Positions 21,682-32,775 of a DNA stretch of 64,000 nucleotides are shown here, one piece after another. Where the stretch lies: assembly GCA_016584495.1 (NCBI GenBank), contig WAID01000009.1, positions 2,356,001 to 2,420,000 on the forward strand. Reading direction: 5' to 3'. The translations under genes and the position numbers were made by a program. Every line of letters starts with the position of its first letter. Position 1 is the stretch's first letter. The DNA is from Celoporthe dispersa (lineage: Eukaryota; Ascomycota; Sordariomycetes; Diaporthales; Cryphonectriaceae). The notes below the pieces were generated by a model. The model searched no databases. It saw nothing but the letters and a program-made list of their open reading frames with translations, and was not told the DNA's origin.

Positions 21682-22406
21682 CTTGAGGAGCCGTCGAGTC
21701 TCCGTCTGAGTTCTGTTTGGTCTTCGCTGTGTTGGTTGCATTGATGCGTGTCGAGATCTGACGCTGCAAGAGTATGTGTGCACGTTACCGGGAAGATGGG
21801 CATGGATCGTCGACGGGTAAGAAAACAATCGCAACGTATATAATGAACGAATATATGGATCCTCGCGACTCACTCCCCTCTTGTCGATGACTGACAAGAT
21901 AACGCGCAGCGCAGCGAGAGAGCCCCCGCACCCCTTGCGACGCATCAAAGGCAGTCGTCAGAACGACAGGCCAAGTCATCCATACCTAAGACTCACTGTA
22001 CGGCATCTGCTTCGGGACATCCTCAATACTCTTCATAAGCAGTTATGAAGAAGATAATGGCCCTCGTGACAGTAGCTGCATATGCCAGCCCAGGGTAGTG
22101 TGTGAAGTGCTGAGTTTGTGATATTAAGAGTAATGTGAACAGTGCGGAGAAGTCACTGAATATGATGGAACGGAATACCTGAACACCGGCTGACCAAATA
22201 CCAGACACCATTTTTCTTTCCAAAGCGTTGACCAAAGCAACGCTGACGTGAACGACTCCGGTTCTGTGTCCTGACCCTGGGCACCTGTGCGGCCAAGTGC
22301 CTCCCTCGTCTCAACACGGCGCATGCCCTTATGCCTCGCCATAGAAACTTGGAAGATACGTCAGCATACAGCAGGCAAGATTGTCTCCCCCGGGGGGGGG
22401 GGGGAC
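21682..22406. other. Gap between exon I and gene J
   Basis: Promoter side of exon I and 3' region of gene J, both on the minus strand. The minus strand has short open frames around 22140-22240, but none carries the domain pattern. A poly-G run (plus strand) lies at 22391-22404, immediately next to the J stop. Confidence 0.4.
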
Positions 22407-23610
22407 TCACTCAGGATTATAGTGCTCCACGGAGCCTGGATTGTTGTGAGCAGCCAACGCACTCAGGATGGCCTCGTCATTGAGGGCGGGATCGTGATTC
22501 TCTTCCAGCTTGGCGCGCTTAGCAACATGCTCATCAGTCTCTACACCGGCATCTTCAAAGGACACATCCTCTGCATGCATCACGACGTGCTGCGGTGGGG
22601 GCGGTGGCTGCATCTGGTGGACAGTAGGTTCCATCATGGGGGTTGGAGCAGGTTCCATCATGGGAGTTGGGGCAGGTCCAACCCCAGGCTGCATGCTTGG
22701 CTGGCCAGGCAGAGGCTGCTGCTGAGGGTGCCCATGAGCAGGATGCTGCTGCTGCTGCTGGGTCGGAACAACATCATCTGAGTCTTGAGGAGGTGTATCA
22801 CCCGCAGCATTCACTGCGGACTTCCGAGGTCTTCCCCTCCCAGGACCCGGCCGACGGGTGATTGGGTTCTGTGTGGGATCGACCTTTCTTGGATTGTCGC
22901 CCGAGACGCCATTGGACTCCGCCTTCTGCTGAGCTCGACGGAGGCCCTGGAAGTGTTGACTAGACCCTTGGTCAGCTGATGTAGAAAGAGGATGGTGTCA
23001 CCTGAGGAGGTGTAACAAGCTCAGGTGGGAACAAAGTAAATGAGGGCAGACCAGGACGTGTGGCGGCGGGCAGATCCCGAGGAGTCACCAAGTCATCTCG
23101 AGGCCGCCCTCAACAACACCAAGACCATGCGACACTGAAGCTGAGGCGTCACGGAGGCGACAACAAGAGAAGGGAAAAGAGTGGCAAGGGAGGGGGTTCG
23201 GGGGTATAACAAGGCAGTACGACGAGAACGGCTGACTCACCGGCATCCTTCATTGGTGAAGCCATAGCCCATGGATCTCATGTGATTGCCGATCGTGGTC
23301 CATTCCGAACCGCTAATGACTCCAATGTTCTTCACTGACAGGATGGTGAAGAACAGGTCCTTGTCGGCCTCTGCGGACAGGCGTGAGGTCAGTCAAACTA
23401 TCGTCTACGTAGCGCCAAACCACCAGTCTGTTGAGCAGACAAACCCATCCAGATGCATGATCGGCGGCTGAGAGAGAGAGAGAGAGAGAGAGACACGAAA
23501 AGGCGTAATGACAGGCAATATTGACAGTGATGAAGAGGACAGGTGAGCGGGGACGGAGGAACCAACGGAGAGCAAGGCTACTGACTATCGCCCCAGTTCT
23601 TGTTATTCAT
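22407..23610 (-). CDS. Gene J: Myb/SANT-like protein with AT-hook
   Basis: Minus-strand exons 23610-23586, 23370-23241 and 22959-22407 give 235 residues. Exons 1-2 carry helix 1 (KADKDLFFTILSVKN) and helix 2 (EWTTIGNHMRSMGYGFTNEGC) and end CG|GTGAGT in phase 2. Exon 3 opens R-QHFQGLRRAQQK (helix 3), followed by RRPGPGRGRPRKS, a good AT-hook for minor-groove binding, a Gln run, two copies of an eight-residue PAPTPMME unit, and an acidic tail ending HYNPE. The stop TGA overlaps a perfect GTGAGT donor, the same arrangement as in gene D, so a further small 3' exon is possible. J is the complete paralog that shows what the array exons lack: a helix-3 exon. Confidence 0.8.
22627..22674. repeat. Tandem 24-bp coding repeat in gene J
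   Basis: Two adjacent 24-base copies differing at two positions, coding twice for the eight-residue unit PAPTPMME. It is a recent in-frame duplication inside the disordered tail. Confidence 0.85.
23470..23493. repeat. GA microsatellite in gene J intron 1
   Basis: About eleven GA units inside the first intron of gene J (CT-rich on the coding strand). Simple repeat. Confidence 0.9.
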
Positions 23611-26089
23611 TGTCTGGTGAGAGGATATGCGAACCTAGGAGGAGCCCCTGGACCGGTGTGAATAGCCTCAATGGCGCTGATGGGCTCGACTGATTGGCAA
23701 CTCGATTTATTGTTAGGTCAGTAGCAGTCGTCGTGGCATCAGGGCAACAAGAGGGAGCGGGAGAAGATAGGTGGCCATCTGCCAGGGTTTCTGAGACCTC
23801 GGGGGGAGCTCTGGGGTGGGGGCCCTCGGGAGGCAGAAGCTCACCGGCTTAGGTCTAGCGCCCTCCTCCTGTGCCTACCAAGCCGTCCCAGCCGCTCCGG
23901 ACTAGTCGAAGTCGGGTTAACACCACCCAACCCCCCTGCCCTGAGCCCGCTGATTCGCCCACTGGCCATCCCGCACAGGCCCCAACCACTTCTTCCCCTC
24001 TCGCCCCTCCCCATTCTCTGCGATCAGGTTTGCCCGCTACGCTACCCTCCTCTACGCGAGCCTAGTCCGTTACCGGGCATCACCTGACCTCGCGTCTTTC
24101 AGGCGTCAGCCTGTGGGGCCCCCCATTATGAGGTCCATCCCTGAAGGTGACCAGTCAGACGCGTCTCGGTGCACGACTCGGCCAATTGCCCGCGCCAACA
24201 GGACGTCAATCCATCGCGGGCTCCGACATTGTCCAGCCCCCCTGAAATCTCTGCCAAATGGACCCGTGTCACTCATGATTCATCCAGAGTTGCCTCTCAC
24301 CTGCGACAGATCGCCACTCCTGCTCGCTCCCGCGCCTCTTGACCGGTGGTGGATGACGCTGTCAATTCTCTCAAGAACTTGCTCATAGCTCATAAAGAGG
24401 AACCCAGCTTTTTTTTTTTCCTTTCCCAGTCTCCCTTTCTCTGCCTTCGAATTGACCTTTCAAGGCTGACATGCATCCCTGTGGCCCCAAGACAAGGCAG
24501 CGCAGCCCCCATCCACACAAGAGCCCTGACGCCTCTCGCCCTCCTGCAGCCGCCCAGGCCCCCGGCGGCATACCCTGAATCTGCTGCACCTCTCTAGTCC
24601 GCCAATCTCTCCAGGGAATCCAACAGAAAAATTTCCACCGACAAGTCTATTTTCTTGGTAAAGCCTGCAGCAAAGATATGCAGACCTGCAATCCCTCCCA
24701 CACCCGCATCGGGTCTGGTGCCGTCCGGGTCACGGCCTGGCCCCCGCGGAAGAGGCCTTCTCGGACGTTCTCTGCGACAGTGTTCCAATAAAGATCCCTG
24801 GAATGGATTAAACGATCAGCTCCTCGCATCTTGTCTCAGCGTGGGTGTATGTATGTGTGTGTGTGTGTATGCAATGAATGACTCACGGTCGCATCAGCCG
24901 TCTCTGGTCATACCTTGCCAGGCCTGTCTTGCATCGAGGAAAACAGCACTTTGTGATGCTACCTCCCCCACTCCTACCAACGTTCCGGCCTGTTCGTTGG
25001 ACATGCAGGCCCTGACACGGCCCAACCTCGCCTGGACCTGGCACGGATGATTTTCGTTTTCCCGCGAGAACGAGGCTAGGGAAAATCAGTATGCTCCGAT
25101 CGTCGCCTCAGACAGCGAGGCCAGTGTCTTCTCGATCTGGCCCTCCTGGCTCCCGGTCGTTCCTTTGGCTGTCTCGAGGTAGAGGTACTTGTGTACAGGG
25201 GCCAGGATCTGAAATGCATGCAACCCATCTGCACAGCGGTACGAAAACCACTTTACGCGAGATGCCGCGATAGCAGGTCGAACCCACACCACCCCTCGCG
25301 TTTGGTCCCTGATTTGTTGAGTCCCCGAGGAATGACCAGGCAACCACAGGCACCTGCTTCTGCCGTGGCCTGTCTCTATCTCTCTCTCTCTCTTTTACTT
25401 TTTTTTTTTCTTCTTCTTTCTTTTCTCGCGGCTACAAGACTCTGTCAAAAAGCAAGAAGATCCGAGCAGGACATTTCCAGACTTCTTTTGATTCCCTTTG
25501 CCATCCTCCTTTGACCAGTCTCCCTCCCCAAACAACGGCAAACAAGTATTCATGAAGTGGTTGCCCCTTTGGTCATGGTCTCTATCTTTTCAAGCACCTA
25601 GTGGGCACGCTTGGGACCCTCTTGTTGAGGTTGAGTTTATTCTGCTCCGGCTTGTTGCCGGTCCCATCCTGGAGAGCAGCCCCGAGACCAGCACAAGCTC
25701 TTGGCTCTCTTCCCGACTGCTGCCTCTCCCTCCTTGGGACTCACCATCAAGGCATCATCTCCTCATCCTCTCTTGAGGCTTCTGGGTAGACCACACTTAT
25801 AATAACCCCTCGAGCCGAGCCTCACTAGTTTTCACATCACCTGCCAAGCGCTTCACCTCTACACTCCCACACGTATTTCCGACTCCTCCTCACCAGAGCG
25901 GATCTTTCCCTGCAGCTGGTCATCTCTAGCGGCAGGTCTCCCAGGAGTGAGCCCTGGCTGAAGAGAGAGGGATTAAAAAAAAAAGTTCCCCGCTCGCATC
26001 AGACCAGTGCCTGCTCACTGCTCTCTGTCCAATATTTCCGTTACCTAAAAAAACCCCTTGTCGTGTCCATTTCTGCCTACCCCGCCGCC
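23611..26089. promoter_or_regulatory. Divergent region between genes J and K
   Basis: 2.5 kb between start codons facing away from each other. The part near K is pyrimidine-rich, as expected of a fungal promoter and leader. A GT microsatellite lies at 24846-24870. A possible helix-2 relic of the Myb-like family on the minus strand is listed separately. No intact gene is supported. Confidence 0.45.
24690..24796 (-). pseudogene. Possible Myb-like helix-2 exon relic
   Basis: After a plausible acceptor (CATTCCAG, 24797) the minus strand reads DLYWNTVAENVREGLFRG. This resembles the exon 2 start of gene K, DIDWNKVAHNPILSQ: six of the first ten residues agree, and the intron position is the same. 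No helix-3 motif follows and no convincing first exon was found upstream (a reading AAG-ACA-GGC-CTG with a GTATGA donor exists at about 24913 but lacks a helix 1). It may be a decayed paralog or a chance match. Confidence 0.25.
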
Positions 26090-26958
26090 ATGTCTCCTAC
26101 CAACGATAATGCCATGGCTCGTTTTCTGTTTGCCATCCTGCAGCAGAAGTGCCTGAAGGATGTAAGCAGTCCCGAGGTGCACAACTGACACGCATGGTTG
26201 GGGTCCGAGGGCTCCCGACGCTGACCCAAAACAACCAGATTGATTGGAACAAGGTCGCACATAACCCCATCCTCTCCCAAGAAATCACAAACGGCCATGC
26301 CGCTCGCATGCGATACTCTCGCTTCAGGGCATCGCTCCTGGGCATCGAGCCCCAGCGACGGAATCGCAACCCAAAGTCCAAAGTCACAAAGCCTAAGAAG
26401 GACAGCAAGACCAAGAAGGAGAAGCAGGAATCGATCAAGGACGAGCTGAACAAGACACTCGATGCCTGCGGATCCCCCAGCGACACATTGCTTCAGGCCA
26501 AGAACGAGGCCTTCGTCAAGCAGGAACCCCAGCCCTCCCGCCGCGATGCCCCCCTTACGCCGGCCGACCTCCCTCCTGTCTCGATGGCCGACACGCAGCT
26601 CCAGTTTCACAAGCGACTCATGACCCCCGGCAGCGACACCGACCTCTTCGCTCCAGCCCACGAGTTTGTCACGAACCCAGCGGCGGGCATGCTCCACCAG
26701 GAGACACCATTCGACTACACAGGACCAGCCGTTGGTCATTGTCCGCACGACCAGACCTCGTGGCATCCCAGCCCGTCCTACTCGCCGTTCGCCCTTCCAT
26801 CCTACGAAGTAGAGAGCTTCAGCACTCCGGCACAGTTTTGCGAACATCAGCACGCGCCTCACCCGGAAGGGTTCGGCATCGTCCCAAGCGCCATGATGGC
26901 GCCCGACCACACACATATTCCTGTCAAGCATGAAGAATGGGACACCCGCTTCCACTGA
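26090..26958 (+). CDS. Gene K: Myb/SANT-like protein
   Basis: Exons 26090-26161 and 26239-26958 (donor GTAAGC, acceptor CAG, branch CTGAC at 26221) give 263 residues. Helix 1 is NAMARFLFAILQQKCLKD; after the intron come IDWNKVAHNPILSQE (helix 2) and NGHAARMRYSRFRASLLG (helix 3). A strongly basic segment follows (KSKVTKPKKDSKTKKEKQ), likely nuclear localisation, then a long Pro/Ser/His-rich tail ending TRFH. The frame is intact and the start is the first ATG after a pyrimidine-rich leader with a CCGCC context. Family function is unknown; a transcriptional regulator is inferred. Confidence 0.85.
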
Positions 26959-28912
26959 AGAGGGACACCGTCCTGTGGCATTGGCACGGCACCGGATAGA
27001 CCGGTGACTCAGAAGCTCGATACATACATATTGTTTGGGGATTGGTGGGGGACAAAGCACAAAGGACAAAGGATAAAAAAATTTTCCCTCTCTCTACTTG
27101 ATTGTTTCTTATTGGTAGTTGGGTAATGATGGACTGGCTGGGCTTGGTAGGGTTTATCTTGGTCTGCAACAACTTGTTGATTGCTTTATTGGCAGTCTTT
27201 TTTTTTTATCGGCTTCTGGAAGCTCGGCATGATTTTGACAAGACAAAGGGGCTGACTGGAAGGAGATGGGATCCTTCTTGAAAATGGAAACGAACAAGTC
27301 ATCACCATCTTCGCATCATGTTCTGCAAACGTCACACTCGAATCACCCAGCACACGAGATGGTATTCCACCGACATTCTCCCCTCCACTGGTGATCTCAT
27401 CGTCTCTGCTCTGTCTCTCTCTCTCTCTCTGTGTGTGTATGAATTACCACGAGGTCTCTCTATCCCGTAATTAGATGAAGCATCTCGCAAGCTCCGTCAA
27501 TTAGCGTCAAAGAATCTCTCTCCCTCTCTCTCTGTCTCTCTACAAGGCGACGTTGTGCAATACAAATGTCTCGGGCGTGCTACTAGGGAAGCTATGACAA
27601 GGTGTCCTTTTCCCGCCCATCCAGCCACCGCCAGCCAGCCCGCCAGCCAGCGCTTTGACCTGAACAATTCCGGAGGGCAACTACGTTTTCTCTCGATGAC
27701 AGTCTCACCTTTAGTTCCAGGCTGTTTAGCACGCACTAGACGTTACTCTTCCTCCAGTTTTCCCGCCTATACGAGGCACTACCCGTTCCTGATCTTCCTA
27801 GTTGTGAAGCAGAGCTTAGATTCACAAATAGGTTTCTCCCTTTTCTCTCTTTCTCTCTCTTCTCTTTGTGCGCCAACCCAGCAGCACTGTCGAGTAACTA
27901 CAGAGCGAATCCTCTCCTAGTCCTGGGACGTCCTCAGCGCCACATCCTTGGCCCAGGCTGTAGCCCAACCCCCCCTCTCTCCCCCCCGCCCTGTGTCCCT
28001 TTTGACCAGACTATTGCTTTTTCCTGCCATAGTACACCGACTTTTTTCTTTTTCTTTTTCTCCTCCCTCCCCCGTTGCGACCATGTCACATCCCCTCCCG
28101 CTCGCCGGTTACACTGCACAGCTTTACCACCTTCTCCTTCCATTCCTGGATAGATCAGCAGCTCAACCAGGATACGAGTTTTTCCTCTGGCAGGGAGGGG
28201 GAATTGCTTTTTTTTCTTCTCTTCCTTTGTTTGTTTTTTTCCTTCTTGTGCATCTCCCCCTCCCCACTCCCCCCTCGCTCCCCCTTGAGCTCTTCACCCC
28301 CAACACAAGGTCGGGGGGAAAAGGAAAAAGGCTGGTGTTGACCCCCAGGCCTTTCCATCCATCATTTCTCTAATTAATACATTACTCGGGCATTGTTACA
28401 GCCTCGTGTCACAACATCATGCCACAACATTGTATCTCTTTCGTCTATCTGCCTTGAACCACTCACTCTATTTGGTCTCGAGGTCAATTATCAAGTATAT
28501 TACAAGTCAGAGGCATGACCGGCGACGTCACATTCAATCTATTCACAAAGTCACTAGCAGGATATTGATCTCGACGTGGTCTGTATTTCTGCATACTTGC
28601 TTCTCTGATTCCCACCCCCCATGTCTGCTTTGCTTCCCCTGAAACTCGCATGCGCTGGGTTCACAAGGATACTTGCTCGTTCTCAAAGTTCTCCAGGAGT
28701 ACCAAGACAATGCAACCGTTCAATTTCAGCCAGCCACAGTTCCCATCTATCGCTATGGTGAGAGAAGAAAAAGAAAAGAGAAAAAAAAGCCTAAAGATGG
28801 CAGACAGGGAGCAAGATCCGTCTAGCGCGCAAAAAGAAAAAAAATTGAGTTGGGAGGACGGGAGACGTCCACGCAAGCTCCTGCTTGATCTCCATGCAGA
28901 GCCGGGGGCTGG
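26959..28912. other. Convergent region between genes K and L
   Basis: About 2 kb between the ends of K and L. It holds both 3' UTRs, a CT/GT simple-repeat patch at 27412-27439 and long pyrimidine tracts at 27830-28300. No coding sequence or RNA gene is supported, although the length is more than two 3' UTRs normally need. Confidence 0.4.
27412..27439. repeat. CT/GT compound microsatellite
   Basis: A CT run passing directly into a short GT run, with a second CT patch about 80 bases further on. Simple repeat, no gene. Confidence 0.8.
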
Positions 28913-30204
28913 CTACTCCTCCTTCTTGACTCCACTGACACCCTTGTCCACCTCGTCCTGCATGTCCTTCACCGAAGACTTGTTCAGGTCGCCAGGGTCC
29001 AGAGCTTGAGCAGGAGGGCCGAAGAAGCCGGCAGGGTCGTCGTCCTGCAGCTCGGGCTTGGGAGCTCCAGCACGGGGGGCAGCTGCGGTCTGGGCAAAGA
29101 CCTGGCCCTGAGGAGCAGCCTGCGCGGCCTGGGCGCGAGGAGAGCCAATGAACTGAGCGGCAGGAGCAGCCTGGCGGCCGGGATGGCCACCGACCATGTG
29201 GAAGCCAGGGTTGAAAGCAAAGCGAGAGCCCTGGAAGTACTGCTGAGGCTGCTGTCCCATGGAGGCAGCCTGCATCTCCTGCTGCCTCTGCTGCATCTGG
29301 AGCTGGTGGAGATGAGCCAGCTGCTGCTGGTTCATCTGGGGCGCGGGACGGGCATTCTGTTGCATCATTCTGTAGTGGGCCGAGTCCAGGCCGCGGGAGT
29401 TGTTGAATGCACGCGTGTGGTCCAGCTGCTGCTGCTGCTGCGACGGCTGCGGCTGCTGCGCCATGTTCACGACCGTGTGAGCCCCGGCCAGAGAGCCGGC
29501 ACCACCGTTGCTGGACTCGATCTTGACCTTGGAGTCCTTGTTGGCAGAGACGCCGCCTCGCTGGGCCTCACCACCAGCGTCAGGTGCCGGTTCCTTGACC
29601 TTCTGGCCATCATCCTTCCTGCCTCTTCCACTGCCTGCAGCAGCTCGCTTGCGGGGCGGGGCCTTCCTGGAAGGAGTCTCGCCAGTGTCGTCATCCTCAT
29701 CCTCGTTCTCGTCCTCGGCCGCAGCAGAGAGCGGGGTGTTTCCAGGCGCCTTGCGCTTGGCTCCAGGGGCCTTTCCGCTGGGCGTCAGACCCTCCAGGTT
29801 GTACTTCTTCTGGATCTGGCGATAGCGAACCTACGAAGAAAGAAAAGAACAAAAAAATCGCATATCAATGTGAGTCCTATAGGCCCTCTCGAGAAGACAG
29901 AATGTGCGGGGGAGGGAGATCATCGCGAACTGACCTTGGCAGAGCCAGCGTTCTTCAGGTTGGAGTGAATGGCAACCTCGTCCCAGTCGACAGCGCTGGG
30001 ATCCTTGTTGAAGCGAACGATGTTGAAGAAGAGCAGGCTCTCGACAGGAGTAAGCTCGATACCACCCTTCCTATTGTTCTTGGGAGTCTTGTCGGTTAGG
30101 TTGGTATTGTTGCCGCCCCTGGCACTGGCATTGCCGCCGGCCGGGCCTTCGTCAGCACCTTGGTGCGATGCCTCAGCCTGAGGGTGGTCGCCATTGTCAG
30201 ACAT
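28913..30204 (-). CDS. Gene L: Myb/SANT-like protein with Gln-rich tail
   Basis: Minus-strand exons 30204-29935 and 29830-28913 give 395 residues. A Gly/Asn-rich leader precedes the domain at about residues 50-105: ELTPVESLLFFNIVRF (helix 1), AVDWDEVAIHSNLKNAG (helix 2), and after the intron VRYRQIQKKYNLEG (helix 3). The phase-0 intron lies exactly before helix 3. Then come an acidic run (EDENEDEDDD), basic RKAPPRKRAAAGSGRGRK, and a long Gln-rich region (five Gln in a row and QRQQEMQ) resembling activation domains, ending GVKKEE. The frame is intact. It diverges from gene M. Confidence 0.85.
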
Positions 30205-31288
30205 GATTGCGACTGGGAGGAAGTTGGTTAGCAGCTTTCGACAAGGGCGGCTGACATCACGGAGAGGATGAAACCAGAACCCCACCCTGCGAGCATGCCT
30301 GTGTGGGCTCACTGCGCAGGCTAAAGGTGTGGATGGGGACGAGATACCTTTTTGTGTTCAGCGAGAAGGCGAGGCAAGAGCGTCGAGGAGGGGTGCAAAA
30401 AAGCTGATAGCCAAGGTTAGCCACGAAGTAACATGGTCCAGGTGATGGACAGCCTTGGATGGTTCTCCTTCCTTATCATGGGAAGGAGGATCCTCTCGAG
30501 AGGGAGAAGGAGGTTTGAGGAAGGGTTGGAGGTGGGTGGGAAGACTGGGTGGTATGGTATACGCGACAAAGGTGGGAGACGCGGCCAAGACAGGGTGCTG
30601 AGTGGTGCCTGGGTGCAGGTGAAGATTCAGAGAAGCAGTACCCCTCCTGGATGGCGTGTTGGCCGGCAAGGCGATGTTTGGTGTTGAGGATGGATGTGGG
30701 ATCTTAGATTACCTGATGGCTACCAAGACGCGTCGCGCGCTGGTGGTTGTAAGTAGCAAAAGATGTGTCGAGCAGTTGTCGGCGTTTGGGATTCTCTGGT
30801 AGAGACCGAGGCTGCACGAAATAAAGAAGAGCACGAAATAAAGAAGAGAAAAATAAAAGAAGGAGAGCGCAAGAAACTTCAAGAGTTCGGTTCCTGCGCG
30901 TGGGCAAGTGTTTGGGAGAGCAAAGTCGAGAGAGGAAGCGAGACAGTACACGAACCGCAAAGCTGCAACTTCTTGACGACATCGATTCACGTCCAACGTT
31001 TCGTCTGGTCGAGTCCTCAGTGAAAGGACTTACTTTTTTCCCCCTCTTGCTTTTCTTTTGCAATAGCATCGCGTCACCTCACTGGACCCCGCGCTCGACC
31101 TTCCCTGGCCAGGCCCTTCGCCCCAAGCTCTTCTCTCGACACGACTACTGCAAACATACTCGCTGCCGACCATCCCACCACCGCGTCGCTGTCGTCGTGT
31201 TCTCCTCATCAGCATATTGTTTCCTGGATAACCTTCCCAGACAGCTTAACCTCTTCTACCAACATCAATACCAGCGCCGTCAACAAAG
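30205..31288. promoter_or_regulatory. Divergent promoter region of genes L and M
   Basis: 1.1 kb between the L and M start codons. It must contain both promoters and leaders; the M side becomes pyrimidine-rich. No coding sequence recognised. Confidence 0.5.
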
Positions 31289-32310
31289 ATGTCTGCCCCA
31301 GCCAAGTGTAAGTGTCTTCCATCTCTCCTTCCAATCGGCCCTGCTCCTACCTGCAGAGCAGCAGCACCTCACAGATTCCAGAGACAAAAGCCCCTCCGGG
31401 ATCCCACAGCCTGGCTGTCATCCTGCACGATGAGACGACGCGCGTGGTACTGACGACCGACACGGCAGGGACCGATGCGGCCATCAAGGACCTCACCTTC
31501 GCCATCCTGATGTCCACCAACAATGGCGGCATCAACGTGAACGCCAACTGGGACAAGGTGACCGAGACCATGAGCGCCTGGGGCTACAACTTTACCAAGA
31601 GTGCAATGAGTAAGTTCCTGCCTGCCACCGTCATTATCATCATCATCGTCATGCATGCTGCGTTTGCAGTTTCCTCGCAGATGCTATCGGCCGTATCTCG
31701 TCTGGTGTCTCTTGTGTTGTGTGGCATATGATGCTGCGAGCCCCCCCCCCCTCCTTGCCCCCCTCGCGTCTCCTGCCACGGCTCTAGGTGAGACCTACCT
31801 CGGTCATCTCTCACAGCCCCGAGTTCTACACTCTCGCCTCAGCCACGCAAGCTTCCCTCGAGGAGGATGATATAGCTTCCGGACCTACCTGTGTCGTCTA
31901 CCCCAGAGAGTCACTGACAGCTCCCCCCTCCCCCCCCTCTTTCTCTAGGTCAGCACTGGACCAAGCGCGTTCTCAAGGAGTTCCGCGAGCGCCACCCCAA
32001 CGCCGCCAGCGCCCAGAATACTCCCAAGAAGCCTCCCGCCACCCCCGGCAAGCACCAGCGCCCTCCCAAGACACCCGGCAGTTCTGCTCGTGGCAAGAAG
32101 CGTGCCGCTCAGGACGACGAGGAGGACACCTCCCCGGAGGGCGGCTATGTCAAGGACCCTATCGCCCGCAACAAGGCGCCCCGGTCTTCTGCCAAGAAGG
32201 GCAAGTACGTGGCTGGCAGCGATGCCGAGGAGGAGTATGAGGACGAGCAGGCTGAGATCGACGAGGTGCAGGCCAAGGTCGAGGCCTTGGATGACGACTT
32301 CGGCGTCTAA
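31289..32310 (+). CDS. Gene M: Myb/SANT-like protein
   Basis: Exons 31289-31307, 31469-31609 and 31949-32310 give 173 residues. The first exon codes MSAPAK and splits a Trp codon (T|GG). Exon 2 holds helix 1 (TDAAIKDLTFAILMST) and helix 2 (VNANWDKVTETMSAWGYNFTKSAM). Exon 3 opens with the split Ser and QHWTKRVLKEFRER (helix 3). The QH start matches genes D and J. A Pro/Lys-rich tail with GKKRA follows, then an acidic end (EEEYEDEQAEIDEV) closing FGV. Intron 2 is 339 bases, several times longer than most introns here, and contains no recognisable domain exon. Confidence 0.85.
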
Positions 32311-32775
32311 GCCTCTTGGAGGGATGCTGGGTCGTATGGTTCTTCTCCCCCTGCATCTTCATCACCCTTCTTGTTCACAAGCCTCCCCCTTCTGCCCCCT
32401 AGCCTTGAGTGCTAGGTTCTGGTGCTGGAAGGAAATCTCGCGTTCTCGCGCTTGCATTCTGATCTGATCCCGTTTTGATACTTGGAACGTTGGCGATGAA
32501 GGTCATCCTATATCTCTCTCTCAAGGGTTATGCGTCGACCGGTTACGGAAGACAGTCTGCTTCCCATGAGAGCTGGTTCCCTTGTCAGATAGGCCCTCAG
32601 CAAACGTTAACCCGAATCAACGTCTAACTGCACCTGAAACGATACAAGATGACCAGCTTCCGTGATGGCTCCTCCAGCTTGTCTACTGTGCGTGATATTG
32701 TTTCCCCACCCAAAAACTCCGTTACCCGCCCATGACCAGAACGCCTAAAACCTGTCGCCCCAACCCATATATAGC
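32311..32775. other. Convergent 3' region gene M / UFD1
   Basis: Space between two genes ending towards each other, containing their 3' UTRs. Nothing else recognised. Confidence 0.5.

Noticed and set aside
22140..22260. Another first exon upstream of unit I on the minus strand
   Set aside because: Short open frames exist with a GT at a suitable place, but none shows the helix 1-2 pattern or a phase-2 donor after a domain-like end.
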